DNA of 64,000 bases from Oreocharis arfaki. Lineage: Eukaryota; Chordata; Aves; Passeriformes; Paramythiidae. The first letter of the stretch is position 1; every line of letters begins with the position of its first letter. The stretch is from assembly GCA_013398015.1 (NCBI GenBank), contig VZRR01003264.1, forward strand, positions 310,001 to 374,000, written 5' to 3'. The position numbers and the translations under genes are program-made. The notes beneath the pieces are model-generated. The model did not search any database, was not told where the DNA came from, and was given only the letters and a program-made list of their open reading frames with translations. Positions 36,314 to 48,115 of this stretch are shown piece after piece.

Positions 36314-39300
36314 ATTAATGATGGTCGAATGCATTCTGCAGTGTCTGCTGCAAATAGGACAATAGATTTGTAAGAAATATAATTAATACTCTCACGACAT
36401 GGGTGTTTTATTTCCGCATTCAGGCTGCAGTCCCACGTACCTTTTTCTTTTTAACTGCACTAGGTTCTACTATTTTGTGATCATGATTAGTAAGATTCAT
36501 GCTACTCCATAAAATAAAATTTTAGAATTAGTTTTCCAGAACAGGTTTGTCTGTAAAATAATCCACAGATGTGTTTCTGCTGGAATACACATTTTCTCTC
36601 CAGATTTAAGTTGAGGAAAAAATAAAGTCAATGTTTCGGTATCATTATAACAACTGAAATTTGAAGGTGTTTCAATCTGAGATTTCCTCAATATGTATTT
36701 TAATATGTGTTGAAGATAATGTTACAGGAAAGACCAGGTTCTTGCATGGCTTGGAAGTGCAGGGTGAAGGAAAGGTGCTTGCTAATGCCTCTGTTTCTTA
36801 AAACACGGACACCTGTCCATGTTCTGACTGATATCAGCTGTCCTCGGGTATCAACACCTATTCCATTGAAATGACAGATTTGATAGTCCATGGGAAGCAT
36901 GTAAAAACCATAATTCAGAAAAAACACACTAAATTACTTTATTTCTTTGTATTTGGTTATTTCATAAATATTTTACAGGGCTGGCATAGCTCTATTAGCT
37001 TGATAGGGGAGAACCACGTCAAAATATAAGAATGAAAATATATTTCTTTCCTTTTTAGGGTTGGTTGTAAAAACCCTTGTGCATACACACATGCTACACT
37101 TATAAAAATAATTCCTAACACCCACTAAAAAAGTCTAATCATAATATCTCAAATATGTGGCCAATATAGATGGGATTATTTTGCAGCAGTGGGTTAAGCA
37201 TATTGCTGGCACAGAACCCTGGGACATGATGATATAAATTCACAGAAACAGTGCTTGCTAATGCAGTAAATGACGACAGCTGCTGTAGCTGCTGGACTCA
37301 AAGGGAGCTCTATCCAAGAATAATGAATATTTCCCGTTGCATTTCAGAAGTGCATGCTTTGCACATGTGAGGGTGGCTCATAACTCAGTCAGCCCCGCGC
37401 CGCCCTCCGTTTGCTGCACGGTAACGCCGAGGGGAATTAATTAGAGGTCCCAAGTTAACTGAGCACATACCTGGCGTGAGAATTCCAGTGAGGCACCTGA
37501 GGGATCCAACCCCTTGGCACAGCCGTGGGCCAGGTACCCCTGGCTCACCCCAGGCAACGGCACTGCTGCCATAACCTGCCCGGGCGAGAAATTCATTCTG
37601 CTTCTACTGCGGCCCATGAACAAGCCGCCCGTCTGTGCCCGTGTTTTTTGTGCCGTGACTACCTTTCCAACAGGAACTGGACTGAGATCACTGGCTTATT
37701 CCAGTCTAGCCACTGAAAGGCTGCCTGTTTATTAAAACCATACTCTCTGTGAAATGCATCTTTGTCTGTGGAACGGCATGGCCATTACATAATAAGTTGG
37801 TGATTTATGGTTGTCAGATAGTGTGTTTGCAGTAGGCAAAGCAGTAGGGCTTGAGGGATCAGGATTTGTTAGCCCAGGGCTGTCCATCTCCAGGTGCTTT
37901 CATGCTTGTTTGCTTCACTGGAACACAGTAATTGATGGGACTTAGCTTCTTCGAGCGCGAGCAGCGCGGTTTCTGCCACTGGGCGAGGCAAACCCAAACC
38001 AGCAGCTGTAGTGTAAAATGTATCAGGAGCACCTGAAGCACCTGGACGCCTGTCAGGGTGATGTGAGTACCTACCTGGGCTATCTCCAGAGCTCAGGCAT
38101 TGCTAGCAGTCTCGCTGTGGCGGGATGGAGCACCATGGACATTCATTTACCCCGCCGAGAAGTGCTTGAAGCTGTGGTTCCACAAACATTTTTCTCTGTG
38201 GCACTTTTGGCTCCAGCGAGCCATGCTGCCACCAGCCAGGGCTGCTTGTGGCAGTCCCTACACAGCCCTCTTTGTTCTGCATGGGCACAGAGGGGTGGCA
38301 GGAGCATGGGAGCAGCAGGGGAGAGCCAGAGTGGACATCGCCTGCTGATGCTGACTCCACATCCTGGAGAAATGTGTGTGTAACCACAACCCAAGGGCCA
38401 GGATGAATAAGCTTATGTGAAAGTCTGTGACTAAATCCTTCTGGAAAATAGGCTCTAGGCTCTTTCAAAAGTGTTACCCGCTGCTAGCAGGGACTGGATG
38501 TCTCGAAGAAAGGCAAAGGGCTGTTTAATCTCTTCCTTTAAGTGCATATCACCATCTATCAAAGAAATCAGTGTCGCAGCTGCCGTTAACTGGAAGATGT
38601 GAGCTTTCTCAGCAAGTAAGTGATGGCCATAAAGATTACACTGCCCTCTCTAGAGTGGTTCCTGGTGTTAATCTAATCAGTGCCAAGTACAGGAGCTGCT
38701 GGTCTGTGCCAAGAACACTTCTCTCTCCTCTATTACCTGGGCTAAGCCTATTCCCCGAGTGTTAAAGTAATATTTTGTAACTATTGAAGCTGAAACAAAA
38801 CGTGAAGAAGCAAGTGTGTTACAGGGCAATAGGAGAGAGGGCTGTTGTGTCCATCGTGTCAGCTTATCTGGAAATTTGGGTGGCGAAACGTTCCTTGCTC
38901 CTCTGACTTTGTGTTGTCAATGGAGCTGTGTGCAGTGCATGGGAGCAGCAGAGGAAGCTGAGTGGCTGTGAGTGATTTATCCACCCTGGATTACACAAGA
39001 GCCCCGTGCCAGTGGAGTTACAAATATTCATGTACAATGGCATGCATGTCACCAGTGTGGTACCAGCTGCTGTCACTGGGGTGTGATGCAATCAATTGCC
39101 GAAAAGGCTCTGTGATAGGGTGAGCGTGCCAAGCCCCCTCTGCCTCCAGCTCCACGAGTTACACCTTGAAAGTGCGAGTTTGCGAGTTCGCCCCTAAGTG
39201 GCACATGCAAAAACCTCCCCTCTTGCCCTGGATCCTGCAAGGTGAGGCACAGAAATGAGGTGCAGAGAAAGCAGCCCTCCAGAGGCAGGCAACAAGAGGC

Positions 39301-40930
39301 TGGTGCTTATGAGCCTTTTTACACCCTAAATCTGCCGTTCACCACAGTCCCTGTGACAAGCAGGTCATTTGTCCACCCAGCTGACCTAACCCCAGAGACA
39401 CACTGGCAGGTGTGTCTGGGATAGGGTGTGGTGGTGCTTATCCTGAACAGGGCCAGCCAGGAACATCAATAGGGAGCTACATCCCGAGTTTTTGCCAAAA
39501 AAACCCCCTCAGCTCTCTGTTGACAGAGAGATGCTGGAGCCTTTGTAAAGCCTAGAGCCAAGCGTGCCCCACGCTGTGATCTCGTCAGATGTCATGTGCT
39601 AACGCAAGGCTTTAAGGGGGGCCTTTTTCAGTGAGGATGGGAGGCACTGGTGGTGAGTAAGTGGCATCTCTTCTTCTGAATGTGTCTTAAAATATGCCTT
39701 AAACTCGCTGCAGTGTCCACTGTAGGTGCCTGCCCCAGTAACAAACTTGCTCTTAACTTCTCCTGCACACGTGGCAGTTTTTCCATCATTTTTTTTGCGA
39801 AAGTGCACGTGGTATTGTAATTAATGACTGCACTTCTGGTAGTGGAAGCAGACAGTGCTGCGGGGTGGGTCTCACCTCTAACTGTGCAGGACAGGTGTGC
39901 AGGCAGGAAACAGAGGGACGTGGTGCTCCCCAGCATCAGGCAGTCCCCATTTTTGGCTGGGCTTGTGGGAAATGTGGCCATGGGAAGAAAGCAGGGGCAG
40001 CAGGCATGTCCTGAAGCCATGGTGGAGACAGGGTGAAGGCAGAATGACTGATTCTGGCTGTAGGAAATGTGTGTGATAGAATCAAAGTGGGTCAGCAGTT
40101 AGAAAATAAGCAAATACATGATCTGAGAAAATACCGTTTTCCAGGCTACAGAGCCAAGCTCTTTCAGGCACTGGTTCCATTTACATCCATGAGAGGAGAA
40201 AAATATCTGCTCACACTGAAATACGGGATTTCCACCGCTGAGTTACAGTTCTGTGCACTCAAACATGTGGCCCATGTCCCCCTGACCCCACCAGGAACAG
40301 TTCCACAGCTTCTGTCACAGCTGGCTCGCCACGCTGGGCTGGCAGGATTTCCAGATTTGGGATAGCCAGTTTCTGCTCCGTGACCCCACCTCTTCTGCAG
40401 CCCTTTTGGTACGTGCAGAAGGACATCCTTTCCCAGCACTCTTTCACATCGCTGGAACTCTCAGTAACTCACCAAAGAGCAGATCAGCTCCTCAGGCTGG
40501 GGTTTGTCTGTGCCAATCTTCACAGATGCAGCACACACCTTTTGCCAGCAGGTAGGACGGGCATGCCTGCTGGGTGTGCACGTTCATGGCTGTATCCAGC
40601 TGTATGAACTTGGCTAAAAAGCAGCATTTGAGATTTGTCTCAACTGCCAGGAAGGCCTTTAACTCAGCTCTCACAATAAAGGGATTCACAGCTCCATCCA
40701 CCAGCATCCCTCTGGGCCACCCTAGAACTTTTTGAAGCATAAGGCATTTTTTTTAAATAAGTGAAGAATCTTACCCAGTTATTCAAGAACCAGCATCATT
40801 AATTCAAACTTTATTGATATTTTACTGTGTTTCAATTTTTTTCTGTTCAACAGAACAGGTACTGTTCCTGTGTAGAACCGGATATGGAGACATGCACAGA
40901 TTTATGTATGTGCGTGTGTGTGTAAATACA
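36314..40930. other. Non-coding DNA, no gene recognised
   Basis: No gene or mobile element is recognised. AT-rich texture prevails at 36360-37300; higher G+C at 37380-38400 yields overlapping frames of up to 121 codons on both strands (38018-38383 + and 38103-38468 -). A further 130-codon minus frame at 39628-40020 has no family resemblance. Confidence 0.55.
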
Positions 40931-41008
40931 GATATATATCTATAGATAAATAGATAAATAGATAAATATCTATATATCTATATATCTATATATCTATATA
41001 TCTATATA
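40931..41008. repeat. Composite GATA / TATATC microsatellite
   Basis: GATAAATA units (40945-40967) run into TATATC units (40968-41008). Because GATA and TATC are complementary, the two halves form an inverted arrangement able to fold back. It is flanked by TG-rich DNA on the left and ACACACAC on the right. Confidence 0.9.
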
Positions 41009-43999
41009 TGTACACACACAAGGGATCAGGAGAAACTGGTGCTCTACTGGATTTCAGAGTCCTGACACTGAATTTACCCTGTGCTGAGATCAGATCTGGC
41101 AGGGACCATGCTTTGCCCTCAGCGCTCTGTTCAAGGTCCCTCTGAAGTCCCAAAGATGGGAGTTGGCTTTCATTCCCATTATTCCTCATTTTCACATGCC
41201 TGTTCACATCCAGGTTCTGGAAGAAGCTTCCAGAGGAAGTGCCAGAATCTTATTAGGGAGGGATTGTTGTGCTTTTGCTCCCCGAGGAGGCCTGGTGAGA
41301 TGTGAAATCAGCATCATGCCACTGCAGGAGGCTCAGAGGTGAGGGAAGCAGGCGAGATGGGAAAGTTAATAGGAAGAAGGAGAAGTGCAAAAGAGGTGCA
41401 GTGCAGAGGGATGTAAAGAGAAAGGAAATGACAGATGAGCAGAGTGGGTCTTTGTCTGGTTTGCAGTGTTAATGATACCCCTGTCTGCATTTGTCACATC
41501 ATTTAACAGTGACCTGGAAATGATTATTTTTATTGCATTTATGCTTTTCATCGCTTCTTGATGATTTACAATGGAAGCTTAAAAGAGATCACAGCTTGAT
41601 TTCTTTTTTGTTTTTTTTTTTTAAATATACTCGTTGTTGCTGTTCTGTATCTCAAGCTTTCTGTGTACACAACATTTCTGCCAGCACAGCTAAATTAGTT
41701 CAGATGGATCCTGATATGTTGCTGTACAATCCTTCTCCTGCAGAAACCCAAACCCTCATCTGCATCTGCTTTGGTCAGTGCAGTCATTTTCAATAGCTCT
41801 GCTTTCTGTCCATAAGAAATGCTTGAACTGTCCAAACTTTTGCTGGCAGACAGGCTTTCAAAATGTCAGGAAGATGGAGATGAGGGAAGTGGAAAGTGGA
41901 ATTTTACAGGCAATAGCTACCTGTGCTAAATAAAAAAGTGGGCAGAGGATTTATTCCCCTGCCTCAGTTCCTTTTGCAGTTCACCCCTAAAGGAAAAAAA
42001 AAAAAATTTTTTAATGCACATGTACTAATGTGCTCATGTTCAGTTGTGATTGTTGTCTAATTAACAGGATGTTCATTACATTTAAGCACGTTGAGCTCAC
42101 AGAAACAGCTGGAAAAATATTATAATCGTTCATTGTGCCGAGGTGAGGAAACAAGCATGGATATCCGTGTGTTTATGGACATAAACACATAAATGTATGT
42201 TAAACTCCACGCAGCACATTGTGTCTGGGAGAGGGCCCTCCCAAGCACGTGGATGACATACAAGCATGATGGATTTAAAATATCAGAGCAAGAGGTGAAC
42301 ATAAATCCAGAGACCAAACGGAAAAACAGAAGAGAACATCGGGAACAAGCTGAGAGGAAGTTCTAGGTTAGTGGAGAGGGGGAAATAAATATTCCATTGG
42401 CATATGTTTAGTTCTGGATGTGAGGAAGAGGAAACTTGTGGCAATGTTTGTGAGGGAGAAGCTTAAAATTGCAGAAGAATAAGGGAAACATAAGGTGAGA
42501 GGGCAGACCTGTACCCACCAGGTTCATTTTTTAATATATTAAGAAAACCTGAGTGATACTGATCTTCTTCACTGGTTTAAGATACAGTAAGATAAAAAGG
42601 ATAAAGGCCTTATTTCAGAAAAAAAAAAAAGCATGTCTTATAATTATCCTTAATTGGGATCACTCCATGTTTTCCTTTACAAGAGTAACTTTAATTAAAG
42701 TTCTATCAAGAGCTTTTTAGGCACAAACTACTGCGGTCAGAGTTACGATAAAAACATCCCTGTATCTGTACCCAGGAATTTTAAAGGATCTCAGAGGTTT
42801 TCTGGGGTGCCAGTAGATACCAGCTGGATATGAGCTTCCAGAAACACTGAGGGACAAGTGCCATCCATGGCTGTGTGGAAAGGAGGCTGCCAGATAGGGA
42901 TGTTTGATGCAGGTGACTTCTGCATTTCCCTAGAATAACACAGTGGAGATTCAGGTGGGGGCTGTTTCGCTGAAAATTTTGAAATCAGAGAATGGGAACT
43001 CTGAAATAAATCAGTTCAGGGAATTCTATGGGATGCACTACACTGGAAATAGAACTATGGGACACATGCACACACACCTAGGCCTGACTTTCTTTTCTCA
43101 AAATCCTCCTGTGTGAAGTGGCTTCATACTCAATATGTTGAACTTCCTATGTCTTGTATTTTTAAATATGGACATTTAACATGTATTTCCTTATGGCTTG
43201 TATTGCAAGGCCAAGCTCTCCAGCAGCACAGCTCTGGGGATGTGACCTGTATGTCCTCTGGAAATTTTGTGGCATGGAATGTCCCAAATCTATGAAATGA
43301 AACATGTCATCTTTGATCTGAAGCAGTACCAGCTCACTGAGGGGAAACCATGTGGTTATCTGTGGGTCAAAAGATGGTGGTGTCTCCTTTGGCCCTTCCC
43401 AAAATCTGGTAATTGAGACAAGGAATAATTACAGTTTCTCAACTCCTCCTTCGCTTCCCTGAATGCAACCATATTGATTTTTAAGCTTCTTGAAATATAA
43501 AAGTATTGTGTGGAGGCATCAGGAAAATGGGGGTCAGACTGTGTAGGTAGAGGCCTATGTAACATAGATGTTATTGGTTAAATTGCATGAATTAAGGTTT
43601 CTAAATAGGCTCCTGATATGTTTTGAAGAAAAGGGAGAGAAAAGCAAAAATACCATTGCAAGGAGATAAATTTAAATATGCAGCAGCAGAGAAAAATAAA
43701 AATTGTCATTAATTTGGTGGAATCTTCATGGATTATATGAATTTGGGTTAAAAAGCAAGCGTTTACAGCTTTTCCTTTGCATTTGCACAGGCTCTAGGTT
43801 GCCAGATGAATTAAATACCTCTCAAAAAACTTACTTTTTTTTCCTGAACCTTTTGAGTCTGTCAAAAACCCGGAGGAATTGGAAAACCCCCCGAGTAACC
43901 CAGAGATTCAGTGTAAGAATTACAGCTGGCTGCTCCAGCCCCTGGCTGCCCGGTGTCCTTGGCAAGAGCAAACACAGAGCCCTGTCATTTGATACCTCG
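41009..43999. other. Non-coding DNA, no gene recognised
   Basis: No gene is recognised. Low-complexity spots are a T-rich run near 41607-41622, an A13 into T6 run at 41993-42013, and an A-rich run near 42619-42630. The 16-bp palindrome at 42687-42702 is listed separately. The 103-codon frame at 43703-44014 looks accidental. Confidence 0.55.
42687..42702. promoter_or_regulatory. 16-bp perfect palindrome with TTAATTAA core
   Basis: AACTTTAATTAAAGTT is a perfect inverted repeat centred on TTAATTAA, a preferred LIM/paired-type homeodomain sequence. The neighbourhood (42640-42720) is AT-rich complex DNA. Roughly one palindrome of this length is expected by chance in a window of this size. Confidence 0.3.
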
Positions 44000-44019
44000 A
44001 ACCACAACCTGTGATAATC

Positions 44020-45450
44020 CGTACTCCTTAATCCTCCGTATAGCTGTCACTGTGTCACCACAGTTTATTTTAAAATGGTGCTCCTCAGTACTAATCTCAT
44101 TGCCAATCGTTCATATTAATGTTAGAATTAGAGTGAATTAGGGCATTATTTGCCTCGTATGCGACACTTAAGCACTTGGAAGTAATTGCACGGGGGAGAA
44201 GAGAGCATTAAATGGGGGTGGCACATACAGTATGAAAAATGGAAGAGAACCAATATTAAACTTTTAATAGAAATAACTCCAGCAGAACTTTCCCACAGGC
44301 AACAGAACTCTGATATTTTTAGCTGGTTGAGGCCAATGTATGTTAAGAATAGCATTCGCTGCAGTGGGAAAATACACAATTTCTATTACGGGGCAGTCAG
44401 AATAACAACATACTGATGATACACTGGTATAAAATGTGTAATTATCTAGCATGCAAAAGAATAAATCACGTAAACTGTTTACAGTAGGAATTGTGAGGGG
44501 ACAATGACACATTGTTGTCTTCTTTGCGTAGCAAGGGTAAAGTTTGGCTTCCAAAACTGCAAAATCTAACTGGCGATGTTTATGTGACGCTTCCTGCAAG
44601 AAGGCTCTGATAAGATTTTTTTTTTATTATTTCTGATAAATTAGGTTAGATATTAACTTGGTTAAAATGAGAGATAGAAGTGGTTAAAATTAGAAAGATG
44701 TCAGCTTGGGTGACGTCTTGTGTTTCTTCACGTTGTACCATTAGTCTGAAGTTACACAGAATAATCCTCCTTTCCCATGCAGCTGCAGATAACTGCAATT
44801 TTCCTTCTAGAACCACTATATTGTGGTTCATTCAGTGCAAAATTCACAATCATACCTGGAGTGAAGCTCAGCTCTCTGAGAGCTGTGCTTGGAGTGATTA
44901 TTCTTAATACAGAACTCCTGGCCCATCATATTAATAATTATTGATAAGGCAGAGAACAAAGGCACTGAGTGTCCTCATCTATCATCATGTATAAAAATAG
45001 TTTTAATTGATAAGCCCCGTCTGTTCTGTGTGCTATTATTGTATCACTATAAATTGTAAAAATAGGGTGAAATCAATATTTTTTATCTGCCCTCCTTGGT
45101 AGCAAAGAAAGACCTAAGCTTCAGGATTAGTGGGCAGATATGAGGAGGATTTTTTTTTCTTTGTGATACAAATCTGTATTAATTGATTTTTCTTGATGTG
45201 GATTAATTGCAGCTCTTTATTAGGAATAATATCACAAATAAACTATAGACAAGTATAGATTGCTAAGCCTAGATTTCAACTGAATGAGGCTAATCAATAC
45301 CTAAGTCTGTAATTTAAAGCAATTCATTAGGGCCTTGGGAAAAGCTAAATAATATACGTGAGAAATGTCTCATCTGGAGCCTTACAGGAGTTTCCCCCTA
45401 AACAGAATAAATACATTTGTAATATATAAGTATTGCAGATTAATCTTGCT
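44020..45450. promoter_or_regulatory. Candidate cluster of conserved non-coding elements
   Basis: An AT-rich, repeat-free, complex stretch dense in TAAT, CCAAT, GATAAG and SOX/FOX-like cores, examples being TTGCCAATCG, TTAATAATTATTGATAAGG and GGATTAATTGCAG. Its densest point is the POU/FOX/SOX cluster at 44451-44515. There is no plausible coding frame; the 111-codon minus frame at 44264-44599 runs through the binding-site cluster. Conservation must be tested before calling it an enhancer. Confidence 0.4.
44451..44515. promoter_or_regulatory. POU / forkhead-palindrome / facing SOX pair cluster
   Basis: Three motif types lie within 65 bp. ATGCAAAA (44451-44458) matches the octamer at seven of eight bases. 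GTAAACTGTTTAC (44470-44482) is a perfect forkhead palindrome with a 1-bp spacer. ACAATGACACATTGT (44501-44515) is a pair of inverted SOX cores with a 3-bp spacer, the arrangement preferred by SOXE dimers. A third SOX-like core, ATTGT, is at 44490-44494. Binding is inferred from motif identity. Confidence 0.45.
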
Positions 45451-45535
45451 CAAATGCTTCTTGTTTTTTGCTTGCCAGCGCTTGCTCTGAGGGGGAGGAG
45501 AACAGAGCCCAGTGCTGTGTTTGTCACCAGGTGGG
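45451..45535. other. Short unassigned segment left of CR1
   Basis: The sequence becomes G-rich before the recognisable CR1 begins. It may be a more diverged part of the same element. Confidence 0.4.
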
Positions 45536-45965
45536 CAAGGCAGGAGGGGAGCACAGGTCTGAAGAGGGGAGGCTGAGGGAGCTGGGAAAGGGGCTCAGCC
45601 TGCAGAAAAGGAGGCTCAGGGGAACCTCCTGACTCTCCACAATTCCCTGAAAGGAGGGGGCAGCCAGGTGGGGATCGGGCTCTGCTCCCAGGGAACAGGG
45701 ACAGGATAAGAGGGAACGGCCTCAAGTTGCAGCAGGGTAGGTTTAGATGTGATATTAGTGAAAATTTGCTGATGGGAATGTTGGCCAGGCACTGGCACAG
45801 GCTGCCCAGGGCAGCAGTGGAGTCCCCATCCCCAGAGGGATCTAAAAGCCGTATGGATGTGGTGCTTGGGGCCGTGGGTTAGTGGTGGCCTTGGCAGTGC
45901 TGGGTTGGTGGCTGAGCTCCATGATCCCATAGGGCTTTTCCAACCTAAGTGATGCTGTGATTCTC
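45536..45965 (+). mobile_element. CR1 LINE, about 430 bp of the 3' end
   Basis: Collinear with the CR1 3' region: GGGAGGCTGAGGGAGCTGGG, GGAGGCTCAGGGGAACCTCC, CGGCCTCAAGTTGCAGCAGG, GGCTGCCCAGGGCAGCAGTG and the end CTTTTCCAACCTAAGTGATG then TGTGATTCT. It is the longest CR1 copy here, with scattered substitutions and small deletions. The reverse-transcriptase part is absent. Antisense frames at 45450-45725 and 45616-45930 are artefacts of the element. Confidence 0.95.
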
Positions 45966-47973
45966 TTCTTTGACTCCAGCACTGTAAAGCAGATATATTT
46001 TGGGTTCATAGGTTGTTAAAAGCTGATGGCTCTGGTGCACCCCTCATGGTCTCAGTTCAGTCAAATGGACAAAAGATCTTAGCCATCCATCTGAAGTTAA
46101 ATACAGCAGCAAACATGATTAAAATTGCTATAATTGCTGCCTCCAGGAGATTTTAGTGACCTGTAGAGAGTGTTTAATTTGCAAGGTGATTTCCAGGGTT
46201 TCTTGAAGAGCTTTTGGAATAAAAATTGTGTCATAAAATAAGGCTGTAGCATTTGGCTAATGGGATTGCTGTAATGCTTGAGACAGATCCTAAGTTTGGA
46301 AGCACTAAATGCAAAACCTGGGATAAAACAACTCAGTCTGTGCAGGAGCAATGAACAAGAATGTAAAATTTGAAACTGATATTGTAGTAAGTATAAATTA
46401 AACATACATATTGGCACATGATCTTCCTGGCCATGTGGGTGGATAACATAGAAACAGACTTCAGGAACGTGCTAGTAGTTCTGACTAGTTCAAATTTTAG
46501 CATTTACCAAATCCATGGACTTCTTGAAACTTGCAAAGGAGATGCATCTGCCTTGGCAATTCCACGAATGCTGCACTTAACAAGACGTTTCCTTTCCGTT
46601 GCTTAAGAAACTTGATTTCAGAGCTAGAAATCCCAACCTCTTAGCACAGGTCCCAGGTTTCAGTGAGGCTACAGCAGGGATAAAGGCAAATGGTTCCTGC
46701 TGGGAAAACCGTGATTTTCTCTGTGATGGAATAAGCCAGGGGAAACATTCTATTTACTCTCCAATGTGCATATCCTGTTAACCAGTAGATGCTGGTTTTG
46801 CCATAAGCCTTGTCGTTTTTTTTTTTCCCCCCCACCTTCTAGGGGGAAAACCACCTTGATTTGCAGTGCTGGAACCTGCAAATTTCTTCAGTGGAGATTC
46901 CTCTGGTGGGTTTGGCTGTCGCTGTGAGGATACCACAGGTTATTAACCCATGTGCAGCGAAGATAAACTAGGCAGGTGTTTAACTTGGTTAAAAGACTTG
47001 ACTTCTGGCTCCCCCACGCACAAGTTTGTCCTTGTTCTGGTGTTAAGGATTGTTTTGACAAGTAAATTGCCTAACTCAAAGTAGCTGCTACCTGAACTAA
47101 CTTCTTCCAGGGAAGACCTGACACGATTTGGGGCTGATCTTCTGCCATGGTCCCTTTACACAACTGTCCAGGAAATACTGAGATCAAGTGTATTTAATTG
47201 ATATGGAAATAATACCCTGCGTAACCACATTGTGGAAGATGCTGGAGGATAGAAATTTCTTCCTTTTTCTCACTCATTTAGGTTTAGTTCCATGTTACTT
47301 CCATGGCATCACCACAAATCAAAGCCTAAACCTGAAGTTGTGTGGGAACGGGAGGGCATCCAGGACAGACTGCTCTTGCATCTGACAGCTAACAAAGCCA
47401 AGGGAATATCAACACCATTAATAAGCCAGTGTGCCCTCTCTGGCTTAGATTATCTGGAGGCCATCTGAATAAACTCTCAGCTGCAGCAGGAAGCCCTGGG
47501 ACTAGATCTTTCACCTTCCTTTGATTGTCATTTTCCAATTGTTTTCATTTTTCAGTGACGCCAGCACACTTGTTCATTGATGTTCCATTCTGGCCTTGCT
47601 TTGCCAGATCCACCCAGAGAAGCCTGAAGCCAAGAACAAATAGGGCCTCAAAAAGAGGGGCTTTCCTTGAGGCATCCTCAGATGTGAGGTCCTGAAGGAG
47701 GATGCAGGCAGTGCTGCAGTTTTGTGTAAGTGCTTCAGGTTCATCAGGCTTCTTGAAGAGGTGGAAATGCCATTGCATGCTCAGAACCAGGGGTACCAAC
47801 AACAGAGATACTTCTGTGGCAAAACACTAAAATGTGTCCTTTTTTTTCTTTTCCAAACCAGAAAACTATTAAAGGCTGACTAGAAGAGGAGAGATTTTGT
47901 TCGTTTTCTAGTCTCTGTTAGACTGATAGTGCCATGAAAACTGACACAGTTGTGGCAATGCAGCAAGTGCATT
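45966..47973. other. Non-coding DNA, no gene recognised
   Basis: No gene or mobile element is recognised. A T13 to C7 run lies at about 46817-46833. Frames of up to 106 codons (46097-46417 -) show no family features. Confidence 0.55.
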
Positions 47974-48090
47974 GAGTATTCCAAGTTGGAAAGGACCCAC
48001 AAGGATCATGGAGTCCAACTCTTAATGGCCCATATGGGGGTTGAATACACTTTGGTGTTACCAGCACCACGATCTGACCAACTGAGCCAA
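47974..48090 (-). mobile_element. TguSINE1-like SINE: tRNA-Ile-derived head, CR1-like tail
   Basis: Read on the minus strand, a tRNA-like head begins TTGGCTCAGTTGGTCAGATC and GTGGTGCTGGTAACACC, matching tRNA-Ile from the A box through the anticodon arm. A degenerate B box (TATTCAACCC) follows. The head runs into GAGTTGGACTCCATGATCC, then GGGTCCTTTCCAACTTGGAA, which is the CR1 3' end. This head-tail pairing is the structure of TguSINE1, a passerine SINE mobilised by CR1. The first bases of the tRNA and much of the B box are degraded, so it is not a tRNA gene and is presumably inactive. Confidence 0.85.
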
Positions 48091-48115
48091 TCTCCTCTCC
48101 TCTCCTCTCCTCTCN
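48091..48115 (+). repeat. (TCTCC)n microsatellite with an ambiguous base
   Basis: TCTCC/CTCCT units abut the 5' end of the SINE and end at the window's only N (48115). The N suggests unresolved array length or an assembly patch. Confidence 0.9.

Noticed and set aside
48024..48090. A tRNA-Ile gene on the minus strand
   Set aside because: The A-box and anticodon region match, but the acceptor stem start and B box are degraded and the sequence runs into a CR1 tail, so it is a SINE head.
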